Shown here one piece after another: positions 1 to 5,557 of a stretch of DNA of 6,057 bases. The stretch lies in the NCBI GenBank assembly GCA_026985685.1, contig JALSQA010000477.1, positions 1 through 6,057 on the forward strand, written 5' to 3'. The notes below the pieces were generated by a model. The model was not told where the DNA came from. It searched no databases and saw only the letters and a program-made list of their open reading frames with translations. Each line of letters starts with the position of its first letter. Position 1 is the stretch's first letter. Both the position numbers and the translations under genes were made by a program. Origin of the DNA: Campylobacterales bacterium (GTDB lineage Bacteria; Campylobacterota; Campylobacteria; Campylobacterales; QNZT01).

Positions 1-212
1 GAGCTCTTTTTTTGTCTGGAAGCTTGCCAAAAAGCTGTTTTAAAATTAATCTCTTCATGAAGATCGCTTTGTTGCAGTGCTTTGTATGCTTTAGGGCTCA
101 CCCTGCGTTCCCGGTTGACATAGATGATCTCTAGTGTAGCATCAAGATGTGGTGTAATCTTCTCAAAAAATCTGCGTTCACTTCTGTTATAGGCAAAACA
201 AGCTATCTTCAT
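1..212 (-). CDS. N-terminal fragment of a probable surface-polysaccharide biosynthesis protein (runs off left edge)
   Basis: About 70 residues are visible, starting MKIACFAYNRSERRFFEKI; the rest lies beyond base 1. The start ATG (210-212) overlaps the TGA of the upstream ligase gene (209-211) in an ATGA arrangement, which fixes the start and implies translational coupling. No signal peptide is present. The opening beta-strand (KIACFAY) followed by a charged helix resembles the first Rossmann-like strand and helix of glycosyltransferases or KpsS/KpsC-type capsule proteins. That assignment comes from this pattern and from the neighbouring O-antigen ligase; no catalytic motif is visible in the fragment. 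The DNA looks less AT-rich than the rest of the window, which may point to a separately acquired polysaccharide locus. I am sure of the gene and unsure of the function. Confidence 0.7.
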   Translation of the reverse strand, partial: MKIACFAYNRSERRFFEKITPHLDATLEIIYVNRERRVSPKAYKALQQSDLHEEINFKTAFWQASRQKKS

Positions 213-1417
213 TGGTGACTCATGCTACGTTTATATCCAAAAAATGTTCCTATAAAAAAGAATACATAAGCAACTCCGATGCTGAAATGAAAAGGTGTAT
301 CCATCATAAAAAGAGTTAAAAGTGAAATACCAAATATTTTGGCATATGTATCAAATTCATAAAAATTTTCTCTAAAGAGTAGATAAAAAAGCATCAACAG
401 TAATAAAAATGCAATAATTCCACTATCAAGATAAGCTTGTAAAAACTGGTTGTGAATATGATATAAATTATTGATGTAGGAACGTGTTGGAAAATATTTT
501 TTTTGTATCTTTTCGATTTCTTTTTTTGAATCACCCATACCAGCACCAAGTAAGGGATGTTCTTTAACTACCTCAAGTACAGCAATCCATATCGCTACTC
601 TTTGTCCGAAACTAGTTTGCATATCACCTTGTTTAAGTTTGTGTAGACTCTCTTTGGTGTAATGCATACGCTGGTTAAAAACAGGACTGCTTTGGTATGC
701 AATAAAGTATAGTGTGATCAATGTAACAAATGTAATAGTAAATGTTTTCAACGTTGGGCGATAGTGGTACAAGGCAAAATAAATTGCCGAAAAAATAAAT
801 GCTAACTGCCCGGTACGTCCACCATTTACAAAAAGATTAATTGTCGCAGATAGTGCAAAAAAGAGATAAAAAAGTTTTAGGGCTTTCTTCTCTTGTGTTT
901 TAAATCGAATTAGAGATATGAAAATTGTAAAGACCAAAAAAGTACTATAGTAAGTACGATGTAAAAAAGGGCTAGGGTCATTTATAGTTGCACGTTTGAT
1001 ATGCCATATTTCAAAAAATATGCCATATGATATGATTTCTGAGATAAACATCGCAATCAAAAATGCACTAATAATCTGTTTGAATAAAGTACGATTGATA
1101 TGAGTTAGTAATACTGGAAGTATAAGGGGCTTGTACCCAAGTTTGGCAAACCAAAATGTGATACCATTTTGGATTTTGTTATTGTAATATCCATCGCTCA
1201 AAGAGTGACTCCACAGAAAAGACAGGAGTGTAATAACTGAAAAACCAAGAAATATCCAGAAAATTTTTTCATCTTTAAGAATTTTCCATTTTTTGTCAAT
1301 ATTTCCCTCCCACAGCCACATAATAAAAAGTACGACAGAGAGAGTATTGATCAAAAATAGTTTAAAAGGGATTGAAAAGGCGAAAAGTATAAGTAAATAA
1401 TTTATATATCTTGTCAT
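209..1417 (-). CDS. O-antigen ligase / polymerase family membrane protein (Wzy_C / WaaL-like)
   Basis: A polytopic inner-membrane protein of 402 residues with roughly ten hydrophobic segments. It belongs to the family that joins or polymerises lipid-linked glycans at the periplasmic face. Family landmarks appear in the expected order: NGGRTGQ at about residues 198-204, HPLLGAGMGD at 287-296 in the large periplasmic loop, and HIHNQFLQAYLDSG at 320-333, carrying the His/Asn motif just before a transmembrane helix. Length is normal for WaaL/Wzy proteins. The frame stays open to a TTG at 1439-1441, but I chose the ATG at 1415-1417 because it begins directly with a hydrophobic helix and has an upstream AAAGG, although about 12 bases away. 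The gene overlaps the next polysaccharide gene by four bases. Ligase cannot be told from polymerase, and neither from a protein O-glycan ligase, by sequence alone. Confidence 0.88.
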   Translation of the reverse strand: MTRYINYLLILFAFSIPFKLFLINTLSVVLFIMWLWEGNIDKKWKILKDEKIFWIFLGFSVITLLSFLWSHSLSDGYYNNKIQNGITFWFAKLGYKPLILPVLLTHINRTLFKQIISAFLIAMFISEIISYGIFFEIWHIKRATINDPSPFLHRTYYSTFLVFTIFISLIRFKTQEKKALKLFYLFFALSATINLFVNGGRTGQLAFIFSAIYFALYHYRPTLKTFTITFVTLITLYFIAYQSSPVFNQRMHYTKESLHKLKQGDMQTSFGQRVAIWIAVLEVVKEHPLLGAGMGDSKKEIEKIQKKYFPTRSYINNLYHIHNQFLQAYLDSGIIAFLLLLMLFYLLFRENFYEFDTYAKIFGISLLTLFMMDTPFHFSIGVAYVFFFIGTFFGYKRSMSHQ

Positions 1418-1451
1418 ATTTGTCGCATAGCCTTTGGTCAATAATAAGCGT

Positions 1452-1457
1452 ATTTTA
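1452..1457 (-). promoter_or_regulatory. Candidate -10 box for the O-antigen ligase operon
   Basis: The minus strand reads GATAAAAT here, giving a TAAAAT hexamer about 35 bases upstream of the ATG at 1417, with a T-rich tract further upstream. A second hexamer, a perfect TATAAT at 1547-1552, overlaps the stop codon of the lipoprotein gene and could also serve. The 106-base gap 1442-1547 holds nothing else I can support and no convincing GC-rich terminator for the lipoprotein gene, so some read-through is possible. Confidence 0.35.
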
Positions 1458-1547
1458 TCGAGATACTATTAATTTTAAGATCAGATATAAAAAAGTAAAA
1501 AATAGTTATACATTTTGTCAGATTAGTACGTAAATGAAGTGCTAGAA

Positions 1548-3014
1548 TTATAATAGTAGTGTAAATAATCCTGCGGGGTGATTACCTATAAATTTATGAC
1601 TTAAACGCTCAGAGCTTATAAAAATACGATTGTCATCATCAAAAGTTACTGCTTCGATTTGTCTAAACCCAACTGGAGGATTGTGAATAGTTTTATCTGT
1701 GATATCAGCTGAGAAAAAATTATCTTCAAAAAAATTCTCTATTACCATAACATGAGGATTTGTTGCTGTGATTGTCTCATATCCTACAAGAACAAGACGC
1801 TTAGAGACAAAATCATAATCTGCTCCTGTTACAAAGAATTTTAATCTCTTTTGATCAATAGAATGAATAATATATTTACCTGGTTTTTTAGAAATAGGGT
1901 AGAGTTTAGTTGTCTTATCTTGCCAGTTTTTTGTAAAGATATAAAGTTTGTTTTTGTAACTGATCAGAGCTTCTGCATCATAAGGTGTAGAAAACTCTTG
2001 ATAAGAAAATTTCTCTTGATCTGCGTATGAAAATGATATTGTTTTGGCTTGCAGTGAGGTTTGTTTCAAAAGTTCTTCCTTTGAAATTTTGTAAATCTTT
2101 AAATTTTTTCTGTTTCCCATGTTGTTGCCAATATCTCCGATATAAACATACTTTTCATCTTGAGCAATATCTTCCCAGTCATAGTTAGTGGCATTTTTGA
2201 TAGTAATAGTTCGTAAGATAACACCAAAAGTATCTATCTCATAAAGTTTTGCTTCATTACCACTATCTGTGAGTGTAAAAAGTCTGCCATCAATACTGAT
2301 AAGACCAGAACTTTCATGAATTTTTTGGGCAAGTGTTGCGATTTTTTTTGGTTTGAAATCTTTGTTTAATGTTGTGTCATGTGTTTTTTCAATGATAAAA
2401 TCACCTAAATCTAAAGGAGCTGATGAAATACCTTCATCATTTACTATATGTATATGGCAGTCATCATGTAGACCTAGAGTAGGATTATAAAGTTTGATAA
2501 TATTATTGCCTTTTTTCGCGTGCAGAGTTCGACTTATACATGAACCTTCATATACTATAGTACCCTCTTGTGAAGAACGAAATGTAAAATGTGGTTGCAA
2601 ATTGGATGTGATCGCTGGAATTGGGATGATATATTCAAGAGAAGGAGTTTGGTATTTTTGAATCTCAAAAGTTGGTATATGTAAAGGTAGAGAAAGATTG
2701 TTTTTATGATCAAGAATTGTAATTGTACAAAAATTATAAAGACCATCATCTAAAGCATCAAAAGAGACGATGTTTTCACCTGCCTTTACTTTTGTCAAAT
2801 CACCTTTGCATCTAGGTTCATATAAAATATCTCCTGCCTTATCAGATGTAAAAGTATATGTAAAATCTGAAGAAGTTTTAATTAAATTTAGTCTAGTAAG
2901 TGCTGGTGGAGTTTTGTCTGCTTTGATTTTATCTTTGATAGTTGTAGGCGATGGCAAACCACACCCAATGAACAATACTAAAAGAGTAAAAAGGTAAAAT
3001 AAATTTGTTTTCAT
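1548..3014 (-). CDS. Lipoprotein with two tandem cysteine-paired repeats and a C-terminal beta-propeller-like domain
   Basis: A 488-residue lipoprotein. The signal peptide ends in the lipobox LFIGC with the acylated Cys at 18, so it is membrane-anchored, probably in the outer membrane. Residues about 51-101 and 143-193 form two copies of one repeat (F-T-F ... G-x-I-x-YE-x2-C ... G-x-N-x-I ... C-x-I-x-I); cysteines 69/96 and 159/186 are each 27 apart, suggesting one disulfide per beta-sandwich domain. Residues about 225-488 resemble an uncharacterised propeller-like domain common in secreted bacterial proteins: ESSGL (234-238), TDSGNEAKLYEID (249-261), NYDWEDIA (277-284), YIGDIGNN (291-298), YDAEAL (345-350), QIEAVTF (452-458). 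The recurring acidic D-x-E/IEA elements recall SdiA-regulated and esterase-like-phytase propellers, but no enzyme activity is assigned. AAGG lies only one base before the ATG, an unusually short ribosome-binding-site spacing. Confidence 0.85.
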   Translation of the reverse strand: MKTNLFYLFTLLVLFIGCGLPSPTTIKDKIKADKTPPALTRLNLIKTSSDFTYTFTSDKAGDILYEPRCKGDLTKVKAGENIVSFDALDDGLYNFCTITILDHKNNLSLPLHIPTFEIQKYQTPSLEYIIPIPAITSNLQPHFTFRSSQEGTIVYEGSCISRTLHAKKGNNIIKLYNPTLGLHDDCHIHIVNDEGISSAPLDLGDFIIEKTHDTTLNKDFKPKKIATLAQKIHESSGLISIDGRLFTLTDSGNEAKLYEIDTFGVILRTITIKNATNYDWEDIAQDEKYVYIGDIGNNMGNRKNLKIYKISKEELLKQTSLQAKTISFSYADQEKFSYQEFSTPYDAEALISYKNKLYIFTKNWQDKTTKLYPISKKPGKYIIHSIDQKRLKFFVTGADYDFVSKRLVLVGYETITATNPHVMVIENFFEDNFFSADITDKTIHNPPVGFRQIEAVTFDDDNRIFISSERLSHKFIGNHPAGLFTLLL

Positions 3015-3021
3015 GCCTTAA

Positions 3022-3030
3022 AATATAGCA
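3022..3030 (-). promoter_or_regulatory. Extended -10 motif directly before the lipoprotein start codon
   Basis: The minus strand reads TGCTATATT, an extended -10 (TGn plus TATATT), and only seven bases separate it from the ATG at 3014. If used, transcription would begin at or next to the A of the start codon, giving a leaderless or nearly leaderless mRNA. The competing upstream TATAAT at 3074-3079 would give a leader of about 50 bases. Confidence 0.35.
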
Positions 3031-3073
3031 AAAATTGAAAGATAATCCAATACTTTTTTAAACTAAATACTAA

Positions 3074-3079
3074 ATTATA
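3074..3079 (-). promoter_or_regulatory. Candidate -10 box (TATAAT) for the lipoprotein gene
   Basis: A perfect TATAAT on the minus strand in the 109-base gap between the NrfJ-like gene and the lipoprotein gene. No convincing -35 box is present, as is common in Campylobacterota. The expected transcription start is near 3067. Just upstream lies the small palindrome at 3088-3102. Confidence 0.45.
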
Positions 3080-3087
3080 GTTTTCTT

Positions 3088-3102
3088 TGTAAAAAAGTTA
3101 CA
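3088..3102. repeat. Short inverted repeat TGTAA-N5-TTACA upstream of the lipoprotein promoter
   Basis: A perfect five-base inverted repeat with a five-base centre. Its middle falls about 28 bases upstream of the start predicted from the TATAAT at 3074-3079, where a bound regulator would cover the -35 region. The form resembles half-sites of dimeric CRP/FNR-type or similar regulators but matches no operator I can name. It could also be the weak stem of a terminator for the NrfJ-like gene, or chance in AT-rich DNA. Confidence 0.25.
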
Positions 3103-3123
3103 GTTTTATACAAAAGATAATTT

Positions 3124-3414
3124 TCAGTTTCTGTTTTGATAATAGAGACTACTGACAAACATGAGATTTTTAAAAACAGTTTTGATTTGAGGAATTTTAA
3201 AATCTTTTAACATCATCTCTTCATTAAATGAAATAAGGGCATTTTCTTCTATATATTTATGGGGTGATGCTATCCAGTAGGTATGATGGTTTTCATTTAC
3301 TTTGATAAATGTATATTCTTTAGTATTTAATGTTTGGACTACTTTAGCAAAATGTATATTTTTAGCTTGAAGCATTGTTGAAAAGAAAATAGATAAAACT
3401 AAAATATATTTCAT
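3124..3414 (-). CDS. Small secreted periplasmic protein, NrfJ-like / OB-fold-like
   Basis: A 96-residue protein with a Sec signal peptide (MKYILVLSIFFSTMLQA, cleavage likely after Ala17), leaving about 79 mature residues without cysteine. The mature part matches a pattern I recall from small periplasmic proteins annotated NrfJ-related: V-V-x-T-x-N near the start, Y-T-F-I-K-V (34-39), Y-W-I-A-S-P (46-51), a Met-containing turn followed by DF (67-72), and F-K-N-L-M-F-V (81-87). The family is expected to form a small beta-barrel; its biochemical role is not established, and no nrf or cytochrome gene is present here to suggest one. AAAAGG six bases before the ATG supports the start. The gene is divergent from the CxxC membrane protein gene. 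Confidence 0.75.
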   Translation of the reverse strand: MKYILVLSIFFSTMLQAKNIHFAKVVQTLNTKEYTFIKVNENHHTYWIASPHKYIEENALISFNEEMMLKDFKIPQIKTVFKNLMFVSSLYYQNRN

Positions 3415-3441
3415 AAATAACCTTTTAAAATTAATTATTTC

Positions 3442-3447
3442 ATTATA
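3442..3447 (-). promoter_or_regulatory. Candidate -10 box (TATAAT) for the NrfJ-like gene
   Basis: A perfect TATAAT on the minus strand, with an AT-rich approach and no visible -35 box. The predicted leader is about 20 bases and includes the AAAAGG ribosome-binding site. It lies back to back with the promoter at 3489-3494 in the 107-base divergent gap, leaving about 40 bases between the two -10 boxes. Confidence 0.55.
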
Positions 3448-3488
3448 TTTAATATTTCTTAAGATTTAGAAAAATAGATGAAATAAGA

Positions 3489-3494
3489 TATAAT
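3489..3494 (+). promoter_or_regulatory. Candidate -10 box (TATAAT) for the CxxC membrane protein gene
   Basis: A perfect TATAAT on the plus strand, 27 bases before the ATG at 3522. It overlaps the left arm of a small inverted repeat (AAGATA 3485-3490, TATCTT 3502-3507) that spans the expected transcription start. The repeat may be chance. A clear ribosome-binding site, AAAGGA (3511-3516), sits five bases before the ATG. Confidence 0.55.
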
Positions 3495-3521
3495 TCTTTT
3501 TTATCTTCATAAAGGAATCCC

Positions 3522-4112
3522 ATGAATCCAAAAATAGACGAACTTATTCAAAAAATCACTTCACTTGAAAATGATTTAAGAGATGAAGTAGAAAAAGAGC
3601 AAAAAAAAGTAGCATATCAATTTAAAAAAGGACGTGTGGTATTTGATAAAGATGTTCTTGCAAAACAGCGTGAAGGTTTTATATCACTTTTGACATATTT
3701 AAGAAAGACACCAATACTTTTTATAGTAACTTCACCTTTTATCTATGGGTTGATTATTCCTGCTTTGATTTTAGATATGTGTGTATCTATATATCAGGCA
3801 ATTAATTTTAGAGTTTATAAGATTCCTATGGTAAAACGAGATAAATATATTGTATTTGATAGACAATATTTGGCTTATCTCAATATCATTGAAAAGATAA
3901 ATTGTCTGTATTGCAGTTATTTTAATGGGTTGATGGCATATGTTAGTGAAATAGCTAGCAGAACAGAGCAGTACTGGTGTCCTATCAAACACGCAAAAAA
4001 GATTGCTTATAAACATAGATATTATGACTTATTTCTTCCTTATGGGGATGCAAGTGATTATCATCAGAGATTAGAAGAACTTAGAAAGAGATTAGAAAAA
4101 GAAGAATTCTAA
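3522..4112 (+). CDS. Uncharacterised membrane protein with CxxC and RTEQYWCPIKHA motifs
   Basis: A 196-residue protein that I recognise only as a conserved hypothetical. It opens with a charged, probably coiled-coil helix (about 5-35), then a hydrophobic segment that may cross the membrane once or as a hairpin (about 62-95). The C-terminal part holds N-C-L-Y-C (Cys128, Cys131), then RTEQYWCPIKHA (147-158, with Cys153 and His157), another His at 165, YGDA (174-177) and a charged C-terminal helix. Two CxxC cysteines plus a third Cys and nearby His residues would suit a zinc, iron-sulfur or heme site; this is inference. There is no signal peptide, and the charge distribution suggests that both ends are cytoplasmic. 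The AAAGGA site fixes the start. Its stop lies six bases from the stop of the convergent doxX-like gene, and no neighbour suggests a pathway. Confidence 0.8.
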   Translation: MNPKIDELIQKITSLENDLRDEVEKEQKKVAYQFKKGRVVFDKDVLAKQREGFISLLTYLRKTPILFIVTSPFIYGLIIPALILDMCVSIYQAINFRVYKIPMVKRDKYIVFDRQYLAYLNIIEKINCLYCSYFNGLMAYVSEIASRTEQYWCPIKHAKKIAYKHRYYDLFLPYGDASDYHQRLEELRKRLEKEEF

Positions 4113-4133
4113 AAAGAGTTATCTTGAATTTTT
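4102..4133 (+). terminator. Weak hairpin at the convergent gene ends
   Basis: AAGAATTC (4102-4109) can pair with GAATTTTT (4126-4133), eight pairs including one G-T wobble, across a 16-base loop, followed by TT. It covers the stop codons of both converging genes, which are only six bases apart. The large loop and low GC make it a weak candidate for an intrinsic terminator in the plus direction. Confidence 0.25.
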
Positions 4134-4523
4134 TTCCTCAAAAATTTTATCAAGGCTATACTTTCCTGGACCCAAAAGTGATATAGCAACACCTCCTATA
4201 AGAAATAGTAAAGGCGTTTCAATGCTCCACTCTCCATGTATACCAAGTGTAAAAATATTACCCGCATGAACTAATAAGATCGCAACAAACATATTAAATG
4301 CTAATATCAATCCTGCATATTTTGTAAAAAGTCCTATGATTATTAAAAGAGGTGCAATAATTTCACCTAAATAAACTCCATATGTAACAAAAGAGGGTAG
4401 ATCACGTGCACCAATCATTCCTTCTATAAAATTAATACCATGAATTGCTTTATCAACACCATGAAATAAAAGCAAGACTCCAATACCCACACGAAGTAAT
4501 AATTTTCCAAAATCATCAAACAT
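4119..4523 (-). CDS. DoxX-family small integral membrane protein
   Basis: A 134-residue protein with four predicted transmembrane helices (about 7-21, 46-65, 68-87 and 103-118). It shows the DoxX-family pattern: an N-terminal LLLRVGIGVLLLFHGVDK segment with His21, YLGEIIAPLL (51-60) with Glu54, His86 in the third helix, and the closing GPGKYSLD motif (118-125). Length is typical. DoxX relatives are linked to thiosulfate:quinone oxidoreduction in Acidianus and to thiol/redox stress in mycobacteria, but most bacterial members have no proven function and no sulfur gene is adjacent, so only the family is called. AGGA six to seven bases before the ATG supports the start. It lies 42 bases downstream of tapT on the same strand, with its own likely promoter between them. 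Confidence 0.88.
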   Translation of the reverse strand: MFDDFGKLLLRVGIGVLLLFHGVDKAIHGINFIEGMIGARDLPSFVTYGVYLGEIIAPLLIIIGLFTKYAGLILAFNMFVAILLVHAGNIFTLGIHGEWSIETPLLFLIGGVAISLLGPGKYSLDKIFEEKNSR

Positions 4524-4549
4524 AAAATTTCCTAATAAAATATAAAAAT

Positions 4550-4555
4550 ATTATA
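4550..4555 (-). promoter_or_regulatory. Candidate -10 box (TATAAT) for the doxX-like gene
   Basis: A perfect TATAAT on the minus strand between the tapT stop codon (4566-4568) and the doxX-like ATG (4523). It would give a leader of about 20 bases containing the ribosome-binding site. This suggests the gene can be transcribed independently of tapT, although read-through is also possible. Confidence 0.5.
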
Positions 4556-4565
4556 TCAAAAAAAA

Positions 4566-5189
4566 TTATGATTTTTTATAAGATAACTGAAATTTTATCA
4601 TCTCTTCAAAAGGTAGCAAGAATTTTTCTAATTTATTTCTATCAAAATTCTCTATTCCTTTTTTGTGTAATATCTCTAATATACACAAAACAGATTCCAT
4701 TGTTGATAGAGCTTGGACAAAAGGTTGTCTTTTAAATGAATATTTAGAAGTTTTTGTATGTGAAAAAGATACTTTGGGTAAATGTTGTAAATTTTGACTT
4801 AGTCTAAGTATAGGTTTTGCACTTGACCAAGTTGCATCTATAACAAATATTACAAGTTTTTTCTTTTTGATATCTAATGGTTGAGTGTTTAAGTTTATAC
4901 TATTTTGAGAGGGGAAAAGTACAATACAATAGTTTTCTTGATTGTTGATGATCTCATTTAGTTGCTTGTGATGTGAAAAATCAACACCAACAAATATTTG
5001 AGAATTTGGTAAAGATAGATTGGTTAAACGACCAGTATTGTTTTTTATATGTTTATACTCTTTTGGATGCATCAATATAACAAAACGTGTTTTTGTTTCA
5101 ACAGGGTGAATAAAGTGACATAGACAATTTTTCATAGATCTATTACACCGATAACACATAGGACGGAAAGAAGGGTTGATTTTATTCAT
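4566..5189 (-). CDS. tapT: tRNA-uridine aminocarboxypropyltransferase (DTW-domain protein, TapT type)
   Basis: A 207-residue cytoplasmic enzyme of the DTW family. Characterised members (E. coli TapT, formerly YfiP) transfer the aminocarboxypropyl group of S-adenosylmethionine to uridine 47 in the tRNA variable loop, making acp3U. Visible motifs in order: a probable zinc site CYRC (12-15) with CLC (22-24), MHPKE (40-44), TGRL (52-55), LFPS (91-94), the signature D-x-TW as DATW (118-121) followed by SSAKPILRLS, SKY (148-150), and RQPF ... LSTMES (154-166). All expected blocks are present, and the length fits the family. The chosen ATG has no visible Shine-Dalgarno sequence; two nearby upstream ATGs (5195-5197 and 5191-5193) are out of frame. 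It is divergent from the ybjQ operon. Confidence 0.92.
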   Translation of the reverse strand: MNKINPSFRPMCYRCNRSMKNCLCHFIHPVETKTRFVILMHPKEYKHIKNNTGRLTNLSLPNSQIFVGVDFSHHKQLNEIINNQENYCIVLFPSQNSINLNTQPLDIKKKKLVIFVIDATWSSAKPILRLSQNLQHLPKVSFSHTKTSKYSFKRQPFVQALSTMESVLCILEILHKKGIENFDRNKLEKFLLPFEEMIKFQLSYKKS

Positions 5190-5210
5190 ACATACATGAT
5201 AATGAATTTT

Positions 5211-5219
5211 TGTTATAAT
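5211..5219 (+). promoter_or_regulatory. Extended -10 (TGTTATAAT) of the ybjQ operon, overlapping a minus-strand -10 for tapT
   Basis: The plus strand reads TGTTATAAT, a perfect extended -10, 22 bases before the ATG at 5242 and followed by a strong AAGGAG (5231-5236). The same bases read on the minus strand give TATAAC (5212-5217), the best candidate -10 for tapT, with a leader of about 20 bases. RNA polymerase bound to one would exclude the other. Confidence 0.5.
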
Positions 5220-5241
5220 TTAGCAAATTAAAGGAGATTAG

Positions 5242-5556
5242 ATGATTGTTACAAATATAGAAAATATCCCAAATAAAGAGATTATCGAGCATTTTGGTGT
5301 CGTTTCAGGTTCAACAGTTCGTGCCAAACACGTAGGACGTGATATCGCTGCTAGTTTCAAAAATATCTTTGGTGGAGAGTTAAAAGGGTATACAGAGTTA
5401 CTTTCCGAATCACGGGATGAAGCGATAAATAGGATGAAAGAGCAGGCAAAGTCACTAGGTGCAAATGCCATAGTAAATGTTCGTTTTTCTACTTCATCAG
5501 TTGCGGCTGGAGCAGCAGAACTTTATGTCTATGGAACTGCTGTAAAAGTGAGATAA
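5242..5556 (+). CDS. ybjQ: YbjQ / UPF0145 (DUF74) family protein, soluble
   Basis: A 104-residue cytoplasmic protein with no signal or membrane segment. It aligns along its length with E. coli YbjQ: GVVSGSTV (19-26), GRD (32-34), NIFGGELKGYTELL (41-54), SRDEAINRMKEQAKSLGANAIV (57-78) and YVYGTAV (95-101). Family structures form ring-shaped, dodecin-like oligomers; the function is unproven despite the common name heavy-metal-binding domain. This copy contains no cysteine, so thiol-based metal binding is not supported here. AAGGAG five bases before the ATG is the strongest ribosome-binding site in the window, suggesting good expression. One base separates its stop codon from the next ATG, so it heads an operon with its anchored paralogue. 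Confidence 0.92.
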   Translation: MIVTNIENIPNKEIIEHFGVVSGSTVRAKHVGRDIAASFKNIFGGELKGYTELLSESRDEAINRMKEQAKSLGANAIVNVRFSTSSVAAGAAELYVYGTAVKVR

Positions 5557-5557
5557 C

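Noticed and set aside
1415..1441. TTG at 1439-1441 as start of the O-antigen ligase
   Set aside because: There is no ribosome-binding site before it, and the extra eight residues are polar; the ATG at 1415-1417 directly precedes the first membrane helix.
2555..2749. Second minus-strand open frame inside the lipoprotein gene
   Set aside because: It is out of frame with the clear lipoprotein reading frame and gives a low-complexity Leu/Ile/Phe-rich product.
2770..2997. Open frame on the plus strand inside the lipoprotein gene
   Set aside because: It is fully antisense to a well-supported gene, has no ribosome-binding site and encodes no recognisable motif; it is most likely a shadow frame.
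3085..3115. Intrinsic terminator for the NrfJ-like gene formed by TTTGTA / TACAAA
   Set aside because: Only six AT-rich pairs around a 17-base loop with no following U-run of note; not stable enough to call.
3771..4016. Open frame antisense to the CxxC membrane protein
   Set aside because: The sense frame has a promoter, a good ribosome-binding site and conserved-looking motifs; the antisense frame has none.
5195..5214. Possible Fur box (TGATAATGA) between tapT and ybjQ
   Set aside because: Only one half-site matches; the other half does not continue the GATAATGAT-type inverted repeat, so it is probably chance in AT-rich DNA.
5238..5471. Open frame antisense to ybjQ
   Set aside because: It lies wholly across the coding start of a clear YbjQ homologue and shows no independent start signals.
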